DNA of 64,000 nucleotides from Melanopsichium pennsylvanicum (GCA_900208305.1 OAPG01000021.1:186001-250000), one strand, 5' to 3'; positions 29,215 through 40,185 are shown, counted from the first letter of the stretch. A program made the numbers and translations. The notes: generated from the letters alone by a model not told the origin.

Positions 29215-31161
29215 TTATGATTGTTGCTGCTCATGTTGCAGGCGTTGCTTCTTCCTCTTTTTTTGTAGTTTCTTTTTCCTGTTGGCTAAACGGTTACCAC
29301 CGCTCGTCGCCAGCTTCACCTTTTCGCCCTCATGATTCTGCTCTATGTTCTCTTCTTGCTCCTCTTCTGCATCGTCTGCATCCTCAACGTTGTCTGCACT
29401 TCCTTGTCGCGCCCTCTTCCCCAGCCCCTCTGCCCCATTCTTGCCCTTTTTCACAAAGCAAGCAACAAAGAACCCATTACAGGATTCAACATGAGGCTTA
29501 TCCCCTTCCCCTACACCACCTGGTACACACCTGATGACACTATCAGCAACAATCTTGTCCCCACCACATGCTTTCGCATCTCCGCGTACTGGCCAACTTG
29601 GAATCACATCTCGTCTCGGTGCGAGTACCCAACCATTCTCTTTTGCTTCTGGTGTATCCAAAGCCCTAATAACAACATTCTCATTCTCCTGAGCATGTAT
29701 CGAGCAAGTTGAATACACAACTTTTTGGAGATTGACAAACTTGAACGCATGTCTTACCATCAACAGTTGAAATTCGCTAAGCTGCTTCAATCGCTTTTCG
29801 AGCTTACTCATCTCAGCTCCTCCTCCTTCTCCTTCTTCCTCCTCTTGCGTCTCATCTTGCAGAGATGCTTTCAAAGTGGTTTTCCTTGGAAGCGAAGAAG
29901 AAGCGTTTGGAGAACAAGGCGGAGGTTGGTCTTCTACATCGTCGTCTTCCTTGAGAAAATCCAAACGGTTGACAATACCGCTTCCGCTACAGCTGGGGTC
30001 GACCAACATGTGCGTCACCTTGACAAAGTCTTGTGGGTCTGTAGTGAGAAAATCTTTTCTCTCAGGTATCACGTTTCCAGTTGCTGCGAAAAGGCGTACT
30101 TTTGGATCTCGAAGCGCACCAACGGCGGCTAGTCGTTTGGTGAGGGTCTTGTATCGTGGAGTGTCTCGTTCAAATGCAAAAACATTGCCTCTTGCGTTCG
30201 AATCCTTTTCCCCATCCTCATTGTCTTCGGTAATATGAAATGACGAGGTGCTGGTGGTGGCGAGAGACTTTGAGTACATGATAGCAGAAACATGACTGCT
30301 CTTATTCCCCGGAGCACTAGTTGCGTCAATGACTTGAGCATTTCCCGGGGGATTCAGGATATACGCAGGGAAACAACTCGCCAAATCTTGCAAAACAACC
30401 CAGTTGCCTTTATACATTTCTCCCGCAAGCAATCCACTTGTGGCCTTTGGATGGAATGCAAGTAAACCTGGCACATGCTGACTTTCGACGTACTCCTTCA
30501 AACCTGTTATCTCTTCCGTACCATTTGGAAGTCTGACAAACCGATTCTCTGCGAGCCAAGCATGCACTTCAGCAGCCGTGGCTCGGAGTGGATTGATCCG
30601 AACCCAACGTGGCATTCGAGCCACCATCTCTTGGTACAGTGCTCCGCTGCGGAGGTCGGAGATCTTGACAAGCTTTTGACGCAGCTGTTGCTTGACCAAG
30701 GAAGAGTGCAGAGAGGGTTTGTAGCGTTCGAGCGTGACTTTGGGTGGCCAAGTCTTGGCCGCTTGAATACCTCGATTCTGGAAGAGAAGATCGTGGGCAA
30801 GGACAAGCAAGAATGCTTCTTTGCTCGGCCACACTCTAGTCTCCTTCTTGTGTCCATATTTGTTCCAAGGCTTCTTGTTCTTGTCCTTCTTCTTCTTCGA
30901 GGAGTCTTCGTCTTGAGCTTTGCCTTTACCGTTGTCCCCTTTGGAAGTCGGCGAGGACAATGTGAAAACCTTTGCCTCAGCTTTGATCACCTTTGAATCC
31001 TCAAGCGCAATCATGAGAGCGGTCCTGTAGGCGAGACTGTTGATCAGAACAGCCAATACACGTCCAGAGTCCGAATGAGCTGCGGCGGCAGCTTTCACCG
31101 AGCATTCATCCCGAAGCACTCTGTCCAGTGATGCGGCACTGCGGATGTAAAAGTCGGCCAT
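29215..31161 (-). CDS. rcm1: 25S rRNA (cytosine-C5) methyltransferase, Rcm1/NSUN5 family
   Basis: 648 residues from the ATG at 31161 (MADFYIRSAASLDRVL). The N-terminal region matches Rcm1 (FYIRSA, LLVLAHDLLF, HSSLVKQQLRQKLVK). The Rossmann methyltransferase core has VIDATSAPGNKSSH (SAM binding), VDPSCSGSG (motif IV cysteine) and VVYSTCSIHAQENE (motif VI, catalytic cysteine). Two low-complexity inserts are visible: Lys/Asp-rich (KKKKDKNKK) before the core and Glu/Gly-rich (EEEEGEGGG) inside it. The tail is Lys/Arg/Gln-rich (RKKKLQKKRKKQR), a likely nucleolar signal. The family methylates one conserved cytosine of the large rRNA during ribosome assembly. No intron; convergent with the pyrophosphatase gene. 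Confidence 0.92.
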   Translation of the reverse strand: MADFYIRSAASLDRVLRDECSVKAAAAAHSDSGRVLAVLINSLAYRTALMIALEDSKVIKAEAKVFTLSSPTSKGDNGKGKAQDEDSSKKKKDKNKKPWNKYGHKKETRVWPSKEAFLLVLAHDLLFQNRGIQAAKTWPPKVTLERYKPSLHSSLVKQQLRQKLVKISDLRSGALYQEMVARMPRWVRINPLRATAAEVHAWLAENRFVRLPNGTEEITGLKEYVESQHVPGLLAFHPKATSGLLAGEMYKGNWVVLQDLASCFPAYILNPPGNAQVIDATSAPGNKSSHVSAIMYSKSLATTSTSSFHITEDNEDGEKDSNARGNVFAFERDTPRYKTLTKRLAAVGALRDPKVRLFAATGNVIPERKDFLTTDPQDFVKVTHMLVDPSCSGSGIVNRLDFLKEDDDVEDQPPPCSPNASSSLPRKTTLKASLQDETQEEEEGEGGGAEMSKLEKRLKQLSEFQLLMVRHAFKFVNLQKVVYSTCSIHAQENENVVIRALDTPEAKENGWVLAPRRDVIPSWPVRGDAKACGGDKIVADSVIRCVPGGVGEGDKPHVESCNGFFVACFVKKGKNGAEGLGKRARQGSADNVEDADDAEEEQEENIEQNHEGEKVKLATSGGNRLANRKKKLQKKRKKQRLQHEQQQS

Positions 31162-31566
31162 CCTTTCTGCTCTTCTTGAATGCAGAAGAGGGTCACAGAG
31201 CCTAGAGAATTTGGTGTTTGCTTGTGCAAAAAGATACACGAAATCGTACAAGATGGCAGAAACGTAGGGGCGTCGAATGGGCAAAGGTGACAGGTTGAAC
31301 GAGGAGAATTGCGAAATGCAAGGAGGTGAAGACCCTGATCTTCCTGAAAAGCTAAATTTCTCTCCACATGTTGTGCTTTGCTTCCATCTTCCGAAAACAA
31401 ATACCTTGTGTCGAACACAGAAAACGCATACATCATTTCAGCTTGGCGTTCGCACAAGTCACAGACGACGCACGAGCTCAGACTTGCATGGTGAAAACGC
31501 ATGGGTATTGAAAAGAGTGACTACAAAGGAAGAAATGCAAGACTTTTCGTAGAATTATCAATGAGA
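31162..31566. other. intergenic between rcm1 and the unknown Ser/Pro-rich gene
   Basis: Probably the rcm1 promoter. Nothing else recognised. Confidence 0.55.
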
Positions 31567-33210
31567 TCAGGCGTCCTTGCTCGTCGCAGCGCCCGTGCCA
31601 GGCACGACATTCTGCAAGGATGGCGCAGCCTCGGCGATTCTCTCGACAAGACTGGCGACCTGTCCGCCGTTGATGGGCTCTTTGCTGTTCTGACGTGAAG
31701 GCGTGCGCTGCTCGTTCTTGGGCGGACGCGGCGGGCTAGTGGGTGGTCCAACGGTAATGTTGGAATCGTAAGTTGCTTCTGTAGATGGTGGTGCGGATAA
31801 GACCTCCACCGCTGGACCGCCTTGGTTCGTATGCTCGCCATCGTGTGATTGAGTGCCAGCCGGGGTTGCAAAGCCGCCTGTCTCCATCGACGGGCGCACA
31901 CTGCCGGTCGCTGCTGAGGCAGTCGCTGAGGTCTCCGACACCCCAGCTCGTTCTTTGATCTGGTCGACCCTTCCGTTTGCGGAACGGGCCGCAGTAGCAT
32001 CTGGCTGAGTGGTGCTGGTCGTCGTCGGATTCTCTGCGTCTGTCTTCCCTTCAAGGTCAGACAACCCCTTTCGCACCGAGCTCCTACGTTTGGGAATGTC
32101 ACGGGAAGCTGCAGCAGGATGCACTGCGCTGGCGCCGTTGGCAGCGGCAGTGGATACGGGCTTGCGATTCAGGCTGGCCGACTTTCGAGAGGCATTGTCG
32201 CTGGATGCAGCGAAGGGCGAAGTTCGGAACGACTGGTTGCGCGTAGGTGCGGCTGGGGGCGGAGGCAGCTTCTGTCCAGCTTGGGCAACGTTGTCCACGC
32301 TGCTGCTCAAGGCGGAAGTGCTGGGACCGGCTTCTTCAAAGATGGCACCGTTGATCGCGCTGGCGAGTGGCGCAGGGTTGAGGAGCGCAGCTTTGCGCTT
32401 GTGGGTGTCCTCGAGATCCTTCAAGCTCTTGAGACCGGCGGAAGACTTTGAGACTTCAGCAGGGGTATCGAAGGAGAACTGTTCGAGCTTGCTTGGCAGC
32501 GTGACCGAAGCTTCCTCGACGGTGTCGGAGTCCTTGAAGGTAGGAATCCACTGACGTCGCTCCTTGAGGAACTTCTGCATGTCGATGGTAGCGGGGGTAG
32601 CAGTATCGGTGGGCTTGGCGACGTCTCGAGCGGTGAGATCAATGTGATCCCACTTAACACCTTTGCCAGCAAACAGCTCTGAGGGACGAGGGCCAGTTGG
32701 AGCGGTGGTGGCGGCAGGACTAGCAGCGAGACCGTCAGGCACGTTCTGGCCGACAGCTTCGGCAAAGGAGCCGCCTTGTCCGGCTGGAGTGCTCAGCGAA
32801 GGCGCGATAGCTGAGGGCGTGATGACGGGAGGCGAGCTGGGAGTGGTAGCAGGCTTATTAAGACTGGTTCGACTCGCACGTTTGGAATTGGCACCGTTAA
32901 AGTAGTCCGAGGCTTGCAGGTTCTTGGTGGGAGGGCCAGCAGGGGAGCCACCGTCGATGCTCTGGGAGCCCTTTCTGCGAGTAGTGCCAAAGAACTTCTT
33001 CATGGCGGTCGAGTTGCGAGATAGGAGCGAAGACGAGTCGGAGGCGTGGGAAGGACCACGTCGATTGGATTGACCAAAGTCGGGACTGTCTCCGATTACG
33101 TCGGAAGCTTCTAGATTCTGGTTGCGAGTGGGAGGGTCGTGTTCTCGTTTGCTCAAAGCTGATCTGTCGGATGAGTAGGATTTGCGAGACTTGAGACCGA
33201 AAATGGCCAT
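31567..33210 (-). CDS. unknown Ser/Pro/Ala/Thr-rich protein
   Basis: 547 residues from the ATG at 33210 (MAIFGLKSRKSYSS). I do not recognise the family. Most of the chain is low-complexity and predicted disordered. The N-terminus is basic and Ser-rich with two similar short motifs, NQNLEASDVIG and TKNLQASDYFNG, each preceded by a basic segment (KKFFGTTRRKGS before the second). One segment of about 65 residues in the middle looks ordered and is the best candidate for a conserved core: GVKWDHIDLTARDV, then MQKFLKERRQWIPTF, then LPSKLEQFSF. No membrane span, signal peptide or catalytic motif is visible. It may be a regulatory or scaffold protein. Confidence 0.75.
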   Translation of the reverse strand: MAIFGLKSRKSYSSDRSALSKREHDPPTRNQNLEASDVIGDSPDFGQSNRRGPSHASDSSSLLSRNSTAMKKFFGTTRRKGSQSIDGGSPAGPPTKNLQASDYFNGANSKRASRTSLNKPATTPSSPPVITPSAIAPSLSTPAGQGGSFAEAVGQNVPDGLAASPAATTAPTGPRPSELFAGKGVKWDHIDLTARDVAKPTDTATPATIDMQKFLKERRQWIPTFKDSDTVEEASVTLPSKLEQFSFDTPAEVSKSSAGLKSLKDLEDTHKRKAALLNPAPLASAINGAIFEEAGPSTSALSSSVDNVAQAGQKLPPPPAAPTRNQSFRTSPFAASSDNASRKSASLNRKPVSTAAANGASAVHPAAASRDIPKRRSSVRKGLSDLEGKTDAENPTTTSTTQPDATAARSANGRVDQIKERAGVSETSATASAATGSVRPSMETGGFATPAGTQSHDGEHTNQGGPAVEVLSAPPSTEATYDSNITVGPPTSPPRPPKNEQRTPSRQNSKEPINGGQVASLVERIAEAAPSLQNVVPGTGAATSKDA

Positions 33211-34896
33211 TCTCTGGCAAAGATGGTGGATTTGAGGGGCGAGCGATGTATTGCCGCTGTGAGAGGATGCTGAACTCAATCAACAGAGGTGGTAGCAAAA
33301 GTGACGAGCTGGAACAGACACGTCGATCTCACGGGGAGTGCGGCGGCGGCGATACAAAGCAAAGGCTGGGCGAGATGGAGCACTGAGATTTGAGCCGGAC
33401 GAATGTAGAGAGACGCTTGGATTTCGAGAAGCTCTCAGCTGCGGGAGGGATGCCGATGTGACGTGGTGAGCGTCGGCGTGATTGCGAGGTGATATCGGTG
33501 TTGCCGAGCAGAGCGTGATATCTACAGATTTAGGAGGCGTAGTGGATTCAACGGAGAAAGATGAAGAAGGATGGAGCGGACTAAGCCAAAGCGAGACCTT
33601 TAGCAAAGAGACTTTTGAGGGTGGTGCAGTTCTTCGAAGGATGCGAGGAAGAAGTGGGTGTGGAAGTGGGTGAGTTGGAGTCGGCATACAGAACACATGC
33701 GTGCGCGTGTGCGTGCACCTGTGCCAACCCAAGATGACGGACAGGCCAAGGGACAAAGAAGTTGTGCACTCAATTTAGCCTTTTTTTTTCCCTGGCCAAA
33801 TTTTTGGATGCTTCAGCTACCTTCCTTCGCAGGCAACACTGACACGTCTCTTTGATTTCAACCTTGTCTTGACTAGCCAAATGACTTGAAGATGGCTGAA
33901 CAGGTGTTCAAACATGAGTCGAGGGTCGACTATGCAGTTCGCAGAGCTCAGGAAAGTCAAGGGGGAGTAAAGGTTGACGGACGGAAACCTGGTGCAAGTG
34001 TTCGTGCGTTCGTGCGTCTTGAACATGCGTGTGCTCTGCACGTTTGGCTAACAAAGTTGCCCACTTGTAGCTCACGCAGAATCGTGGCGAGATCTGAGAC
34101 ACTGCCTCAAGTTGAACCCTAAATTTGGCCAACATGCACTGCCATGAGGCAAGTTGGCCATCGTCCACCATTACCTCGTAAATTTTGCGCAGCCGAAAGA
34201 CAACGAAAGAAGCAACTTTACACTTGATGTGGATCATGCAGCAATTCATGGTGCATGGTACAGCTTCATAATAGCCACGCAGAAGACATGAATTGGGTTT
34301 CGAGATCACAGCCGATTTGGACGCAAACTCACGATTGCAGCGAACGAGGGAATCTTCAAACTCGACCAAGTCTAACATGTTCGCATCGTGATCGAAATCT
34401 GAACTTTTCTCAATCGGCTGATGCAGCCCGATGAGGATCAAAAGTAGCGCCTCTTGCCCTTTTTTTTAGAAGAAGCTGGAAGAAAATCCGGTGGGTGAAA
34501 TGCGCAGCCTCACGACCTCACTTCAGGTACAGTAATTTTGGCTTTCTTCGACTTTTTGGGAATGGGCGCGCCCTGTTGCTGTGTGATGCGTGTGTTCCTT
34601 TAGGTTTTGCTTCTCTGCGCTTCGGCCTACAACATTAGGACGGAACAAGTGACACTCTGGAACAACGCACTGCTCAGTTTTTTGGGTGCTGCCGAAAACC
34701 TTCTCATCTATCACACCACCAACTGTCTCTATCACCTTCGCGCTTTCCCAGTCCTTAGGATCATCCGACAGCGCACATAGTGGTTATTCGACTCCCGAAC
34801 AGGCTCTTTGCAAAATCGAAACTCGACGCAGTCTTTGGTCTTCTCCGACAAACACTCACATTATAATAATTACTTCGGATATCGCCCTCGCCCAGC
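33211..34896. promoter_or_regulatory. divergent region between the unknown gene and cct3
   Basis: 1.7 kb between two divergent genes. Frames inside it (for example 33280-33756 and 33908-34441) are short, overlap in several frames and resemble nothing known. It presumably holds both promoters and long leaders. Confidence 0.5.
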
Positions 34897-36594
34897 ATGT
34901 CAGGACAGCAACCTGTGTTCGTTATGAACACCGGCCCAGAGCGCCAAACTGGTCGCAAAGCTCAAATATCAAATATCACCGCCGCCAAAACCGTCGCTGA
35001 TGTCATCCGCACTTGTCTTGGTCCCAAAGCTATGCTCAAGATGATTCTCGATCCCATGGGCGGCATTTTGCTCACCAATGATGGTAACGCTATCCTTCGT
35101 GAAGTCGAAGTTGCTCATCCAGCTGCAAAGTCCATGATCGAGCTTTCCCGCACCCAAGACGAGGAGGTTGGTGATGGCACCACCTCGGTCATCATCCTTG
35201 CTGGTGAAATTCTCGCTCAGTCCCTGCCTCAGCTCGAACGTGGAATCCACCCCGTGGTCATCATTTCCGCATTCAAGAAAGCGCTCGCACGCGCTCTCGA
35301 GATCGTACAACAGATCTCTGTCCTCGTCGACGTCACCAATGATAAAGATATGCTTGCCCTCATCAAGACCTCGATCGGCACCAAGTTTGTCTCGCGCTGG
35401 TCTGAACAGATGTGCAAGCTCGCCCTCAAAGCAGTTCGCACCGTCGCCATGGTCGATTCCACCGCTGGCTCTTCTGCCGGATCCGATCCGACCAAGACGG
35501 TTGACATTAAGCGTTACGCTCGTGTTGAAAAGGTACCCGGAGGAACCATCGAAGACTGCCGCGTTTTGGACGGAGTCATGCTCAACAAGGATGTCACGCA
35601 CCCCAAGATGCGAAGACGCATCGAGAACCCTAAAATCATGCTGCTCGATTGCCCGCTCGAGTACAAGAAGGGAGAATCCCAAACTAACATCGAGATCACC
35701 CGAGAGGAGGATTGGAACAAGATTCTCGAGATCGAGGAACAGCAGATCCAGTCCATGTGCGAAAAGATCATTGAATTCAAGCCTGATCTCGTCTTCACCG
35801 AGAAGGGTGTGTCCGACCTTGCACAGCACTATCTGTTGAAGGCCAACATCACATGCATTCGTAGGGTTAGGAAGACGGACAACAACCGTATCGCCCGAGC
35901 GACCGGTGCGACGATCGTCAACAGGGTAGATGACCTAAGGGATGCGGATATCGGAACCAGATGTGGCTTGTTCCACATTGAAAAGTTGGGCGACGAATAC
36001 TTTACCTTTTTGGAAGAATGCAAGGAGCCCAAGGCATGCACCATCTTGCTTCGTGGGCCGAGCAAGGACATTCTCAACGAGATCGACCGCAACCTCGCCG
36101 ATGCGATGGCAGTGGCACGCAACGTGGTGTTCAATCCCTTGCTCGCACCGGGTGGAGGAGCGACCGAGATGGCCATTGCGTATGGCCTGAGTGAATTCGC
36201 AAAGGAGCTCGAGGGAGTCGAAGTTGGTCCCATCCGAGCGGTTTCGGATGCCATGGAAGTGATTCCTCGTACGCTCATTCAGAACTGTGGGGGTAATGCC
36301 ATCAAGACGCTCACGACGTTGCGTGCCAAGCATGCCAATGGCGAGCACTCGTACGGTGTGGATGGTGAATCTGGTAAAGTGGTTGAAATGAAGGAGTACG
36401 GATTGTACGAGTCGGCGGCGGTCAAGATTCAGACTTTGAAGACGGCAATTGAGTCAGCTTCGTTATTGTTGAGGGTTGATGATGTCGTATCAGCAAAGAG
36501 AGCTCGACAGGTAGGTGGTGGAGCTGCGCCAGGTGTTCAGGCTCCGGATGCGGGTATGGGTGACGATGCTGGTCCTGACATGCCCCAAATGTAG
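34897..36594 (+). CDS. cct3: T-complex chaperonin (CCT/TRiC) subunit gamma
   Basis: 565 residues, no intron, start at ATG 34897. It is recognised as the gamma subunit by its N-terminus (FVMNTGPERQTGRKAQISNI). Group II chaperonin signatures follow: TCLGPKAMLKMILDPMGGI, LTNDGNAILREVEVAHPAAKSM, the nucleotide-binding VGDGTTSVIILAGE, CTILLRGPSKDILNEIDRNLADAM and LAPGGGATEMA. The tail GVQAPDAGMGDDAGPDMPQM resembles the disordered ends of CCT subunits. It forms part of the eight-subunit cytosolic ring that folds actin and tubulin using ATP. Codons shift from C-ending at the 5' end to T/G-ending at the 3' end. Confidence 0.97.
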   Translation: MSGQQPVFVMNTGPERQTGRKAQISNITAAKTVADVIRTCLGPKAMLKMILDPMGGILLTNDGNAILREVEVAHPAAKSMIELSRTQDEEVGDGTTSVIILAGEILAQSLPQLERGIHPVVIISAFKKALARALEIVQQISVLVDVTNDKDMLALIKTSIGTKFVSRWSEQMCKLALKAVRTVAMVDSTAGSSAGSDPTKTVDIKRYARVEKVPGGTIEDCRVLDGVMLNKDVTHPKMRRRIENPKIMLLDCPLEYKKGESQTNIEITREEDWNKILEIEEQQIQSMCEKIIEFKPDLVFTEKGVSDLAQHYLLKANITCIRRVRKTDNNRIARATGATIVNRVDDLRDADIGTRCGLFHIEKLGDEYFTFLEECKEPKACTILLRGPSKDILNEIDRNLADAMAVARNVVFNPLLAPGGGATEMAIAYGLSEFAKELEGVEVGPIRAVSDAMEVIPRTLIQNCGGNAIKTLTTLRAKHANGEHSYGVDGESGKVVEMKEYGLYESAAVKIQTLKTAIESASLLLRVDDVVSAKRARQVGGGAAPGVQAPDAGMGDDAGPDMPQM

Positions 36595-36969
36595 ATAAAA
36601 AAATCAAAATCAAAATCATTCTGGCCACTCAAGCAACCAAGCCTGCGAAAAGAAAAAAGAAAAAAAAATTACATTTCAGCTCCCAGTTTGTATCGGTAAT
36701 AGGCGTTAGAATGCAATCAGTTCATATCCCACAGGACAACATCGCATTTCCACGAGAAAAGATGACAGACGAGTACAGGTCTGTGAAAGATGTGAGAAAA
36801 AGAGTGTGTCTGTAGGTTGCGAAAAAAGATTGACAGAATCTACAAAGGTGCGATGAAGAAAGCCACACCGCTCAGCAATGTAGGGAAGAATGTGAAAAGA
36901 ATGTTTGGTATATAAATTCGCCTCTGATTATGTTTTTGCCTGATCCATTCCAATTGCCCTAGTTACTCC
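36595..36969. other. intergenic between convergent cct3 and the PLD gene
   Basis: A-rich 3' flanks; no gene seen. Confidence 0.6.
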
Positions 36970-39900
36970 TTATGCAGCAGCAGCAGCAGTAGCAGTGGCG
37001 AAAGGAGCAGGAGCAGTGGTCGCAGTGATCGCGCTGGTGGTCGTCGACGAGGCGTTGGTGGTATCAGAGGCTGTTGCTGTAGTTGCCGAACTCACACCCT
37101 TCCCATTTACCGCCGGTGGAGTTGGAGTTCTCTCCTTGCCCTTTTCCATTTCCTTTGCCCCATCGTCATCTTTGCCCGTGTCGACCAACTCCTGTCCATC
37201 CTTACCTCTCCATATTCCATCGCGTTGATCCACTTTGCCATAAAGGCCCGTACTCTGATTTCTCTCCAACGCCTCCATCCATTCCTTCACAATCTCCTTT
37301 GAATCTACCATGACATTGATCTCTTGAGAATGGAACCAACTCTGTGTATCCTGATTTCCGCTTCCCAACACCGCAACCTGACCGTCGAAAGCGGCAAATT
37401 TAACATGACAGTTGCGTTGCTTCCTAACGGCATTCAACGGTCGAGTCATGTCTTTACCCGTATACCAGTAAACTTCCAAGTACTTTTCATCCCCTCGACC
37501 TTCTCGACGAAGGGTGCGATAAAAGGCGGTGACGACTTGTTCATTGGTTCCACCTTGGAATGGCATCGATTCAGACTTGTCGTTGAATCCAAGATCCAAC
37601 CATAACTCCACCCTCACATGCCGACGCACCGCAGCCAGAACGGCCGCTTTGATGGGGGACGCATTGAGCGTGGGACTCTGGATGAAGACGTGCTTCTTGG
37701 CGTATCTGAATCCCGCCAGCCACGCGGCGTCTTGCGGATTGCGAATGTCACTATGGCCAGGCGTACCATGAGGTCGACGATTGACAAGCGCCATCGGTAC
37801 GGGAGAGTGGGGCTTGTGGAAAATGTACGGTTGGAAATCCAGAATGGCATTCAGAGAAGAAATCTTATCGTCGGATAGATTCTTATCTGATAGATTCTTA
37901 GCCGTGATCTCACCTTGAACTTTTGAGTTGTTGGCGAAGTCAAGGCTTTTAGTAATTGCGCTCAGGCGCTCGGCTGCCGAGGACTTTGAGATTTGGGATA
38001 GTGTTCGACGGTGCACCCGGCGGTAGCCGACCCAACCAGGTGCTCCGGCTTCGTCGTCTTTCGTTGCAGAGACGGATTGGGCAGCGGGGCCTTGTTGTTT
38101 TGATTCGAGGGTTTCGGAATGGATCGCCGGAGCGGCCGTTCTCTCGGTCGAAGCCGGCGCATTTACTTTCAATGTTGTGTCTTCGCGAGCGGTGACAGCC
38201 TGCTTCGGCGCCGCTTCAACACTACCAGCACTACTCGACATGCCCATAGGACTTCCCGCGTCTTCGCCGATAGCTGTCGGACTAGGTGCGTCTCCCAAGC
38301 TCTCCTCGTCCGCCTCGATCGACATCCTCCAATCGCAGTGTTCATCGTCATGCTTTTCCTCCTCTACCGCGGTGGGCACGTTCACCCCGCTGGCCAGCGC
38401 AACCTTCGGTCTGGGGTTCTTCCTGACCTCATTTGCCACATTCTTACTACTACTCTGACCCAACCCAAACACCTCCAGTGCACCCTCTGCCCATGCAGGT
38501 GTCTTGTGACCTTCCTTCTTCATCAAGGCTTCCACTATATCCGCGAAATGCTTTCTTTGATGTGGTCTATCCGTCTTCTCCATTACGGCGGGACTTGTAT
38601 CAGCTTTCTCGAGTTTTGCATTGGCGGCGCTACTGTTTTCTTGAAAGTGGCTGAAGCGTTCGCCCAAGACCTTTTGCGCCCAAAGTGCGCCCGCGTTTCG
38701 GGCAGCTTTCTCACCATCCACGTGATGCCTATCTGTACTGGACGATCGGACAGGAGATTGAGCGCCCTTGGCACCGAGACTGTCTCGACGCATCATTTGG
38801 TCGACCACATCGCCAAAGTGGAACGTGATAGGTGATTGGAGAGAGCGTTCTTTCTGTACTTCTGTGGCCGTATCTTCGTCGTGCAGTCTTTGACGGACGT
38901 TGAGCGAGAGCTGCTTGAGTTTTTCCACCGTGAGCGATGGAAGTGTACTCTCTTCACCGGACATAAAGGCTGCAGGGCTGGGGGCGACGGGTGCAGGTGC
39001 GGTGAGACAGGGGAGGGGAGGGTTCAGCCTGGTTCCCCAAGAGATGAGTGCGTGATCATACACCGAGTTCACGATGTCGCCTTCGAGCCGGATGCACGCC
39101 TCGATATTGGGCCGATCCTGGATGTTGTTCGAATTGATGAGGGCAACTTGACGATCAATGATAAGAAGCTTAGCGTGAAAGGTTCCCATCAAGGGTCGGT
39201 GGTAGTTCAAGATCTCCATGGTCAGGTTGGGAATCTCGTCCTCCGTGGGGAGGCCATTCGTCTTCCACATGTTTGGAGGCACGGGCTTGCGGAGACGGAA
39301 CAGATCAGCAAGAGTTTGCGGACCACGATCCCACATGAGTTTCACAACGACGCGGTCCTCTGCGGTGGGTGGACCAAGTTCGATATCGTCTTGGTCGTTG
39401 AGGTTTTCATCCCTTTCAGCACGGGCCACCGAGCCTGGTGCACCTTGGTTGAGAAGCAGATCGTCCTGCTTGGCCGACTTTTCTTCCTGTGGTGTTCGGC
39501 CAGATTGACCTTTGCGCCTTGCCTCTAGGGCTCTGAGCTTACGCCGCTTGAGAACGCGCTTGTTGAGTTCGCGCAGAGCTTCAGCGATCCGGTCTACGTT
39601 TTTTCCACCTTGCCAGTAGTTTGTGAGCAGAACCACTTCTCTGCGTGCGGCTACGATGCAGTCGTAGTAGTGACCGATGATGTCTGGTCCTGTTGAAAAG
39701 ATGGACAGCGGTACGATGCCGGTGGTTGCCAGCAGTGGGGGTGAAACAACACCAGACATAGGATTTCTTGGCAACGGCAAGAGACAGTCTGCCAGGACCA
39801 TGAGGTAGAGCCTGGAAGGACCGCCTTCCGCGGTCGGCTTGTATCCGAACTTACGGCGGACGCGCTCGAGTTCTTCATCGTCGGGTTCGCGGTTAGCGTG

Positions 39901-40185
39901 GTGCACGGCACCCTTGTCCCAGACCCAGTGCCTACCACGACCCTCTTCGAGCTGCTCTTTGATTTTAAACCGAAGCATGCCACGCTTGGCTGCTGATGGT
40001 ACGGGGAAGAGATGCTTTGCTGCCTTAGAAGGTGGTAGGGTGGGATCGGCGGCTACTGCGGACGTGATGGTCGGTTGAGAGGATTGCGGACGGGCATCTT
40101 GAAATGGTCCGATTTGGGAGCCAGCAGAGAGGTGAGCTTTTTCCACAGCTTCTTTGCGCACTTGCGATGAACCACAGATCGGCAT
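36970..40185 (-). CDS. phospholipase D superfamily protein, two HKD motifs
   Basis: 1,071 residues; start at ATG 40185. Two HxK-x4-D motifs are seen: HAKLLIID at residues 337-344 followed by NSNN, and HVKFAAFD at 927-934 followed by GSGNQDTQSW. Both are needed for a phosphohydrolase/transferase site in this superfamily. A long (about 500-residue) low-complexity region separates them, rich in Ser, Ala, Glu and Pro, and the C-terminus is Thr/Ala-rich ending in poly-Ala. Classical fungal PLD carries PX/PH domains; none is seen, so this is a PLD-like protein closer in layout to cardiolipin-synthase-like or uncharacterised fungal members. The lipid substrate and location are unknown. The poly-Ala end and a run near 36970-37040 come from GCA/GCT repeats. 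Confidence 0.9.
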   Translation of the reverse strand: MPICGSSQVRKEAVEKAHLSAGSQIGPFQDARPQSSQPTITSAVAADPTLPPSKAAKHLFPVPSAAKRGMLRFKIKEQLEEGRGRHWVWDKGAVHHANREPDDEELERVRRKFGYKPTAEGGPSRLYLMVLADCLLPLPRNPMSGVVSPPLLATTGIVPLSIFSTGPDIIGHYYDCIVAARREVVLLTNYWQGGKNVDRIAEALRELNKRVLKRRKLRALEARRKGQSGRTPQEEKSAKQDDLLLNQGAPGSVARAERDENLNDQDDIELGPPTAEDRVVVKLMWDRGPQTLADLFRLRKPVPPNMWKTNGLPTEDEIPNLTMEILNYHRPLMGTFHAKLLIIDRQVALINSNNIQDRPNIEACIRLEGDIVNSVYDHALISWGTRLNPPLPCLTAPAPVAPSPAAFMSGEESTLPSLTVEKLKQLSLNVRQRLHDEDTATEVQKERSLQSPITFHFGDVVDQMMRRDSLGAKGAQSPVRSSSTDRHHVDGEKAARNAGALWAQKVLGERFSHFQENSSAANAKLEKADTSPAVMEKTDRPHQRKHFADIVEALMKKEGHKTPAWAEGALEVFGLGQSSSKNVANEVRKNPRPKVALASGVNVPTAVEEEKHDDEHCDWRMSIEADEESLGDAPSPTAIGEDAGSPMGMSSSAGSVEAAPKQAVTAREDTTLKVNAPASTERTAAPAIHSETLESKQQGPAAQSVSATKDDEAGAPGWVGYRRVHRRTLSQISKSSAAERLSAITKSLDFANNSKVQGEITAKNLSDKNLSDDKISSLNAILDFQPYIFHKPHSPVPMALVNRRPHGTPGHSDIRNPQDAAWLAGFRYAKKHVFIQSPTLNASPIKAAVLAAVRRHVRVELWLDLGFNDKSESMPFQGGTNEQVVTAFYRTLRREGRGDEKYLEVYWYTGKDMTRPLNAVRKQRNCHVKFAAFDGQVAVLGSGNQDTQSWFHSQEINVMVDSKEIVKEWMEALERNQSTGLYGKVDQRDGIWRGKDGQELVDTGKDDDGAKEMEKGKERTPTPPAVNGKGVSSATTATASDTTNASSTTTSAITATTAPAPFATATAAAAA

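Noticed and set aside
34969..35829. 286-codon antisense frame in cct3
   Set aside because: Shadow of the biased sense codons.
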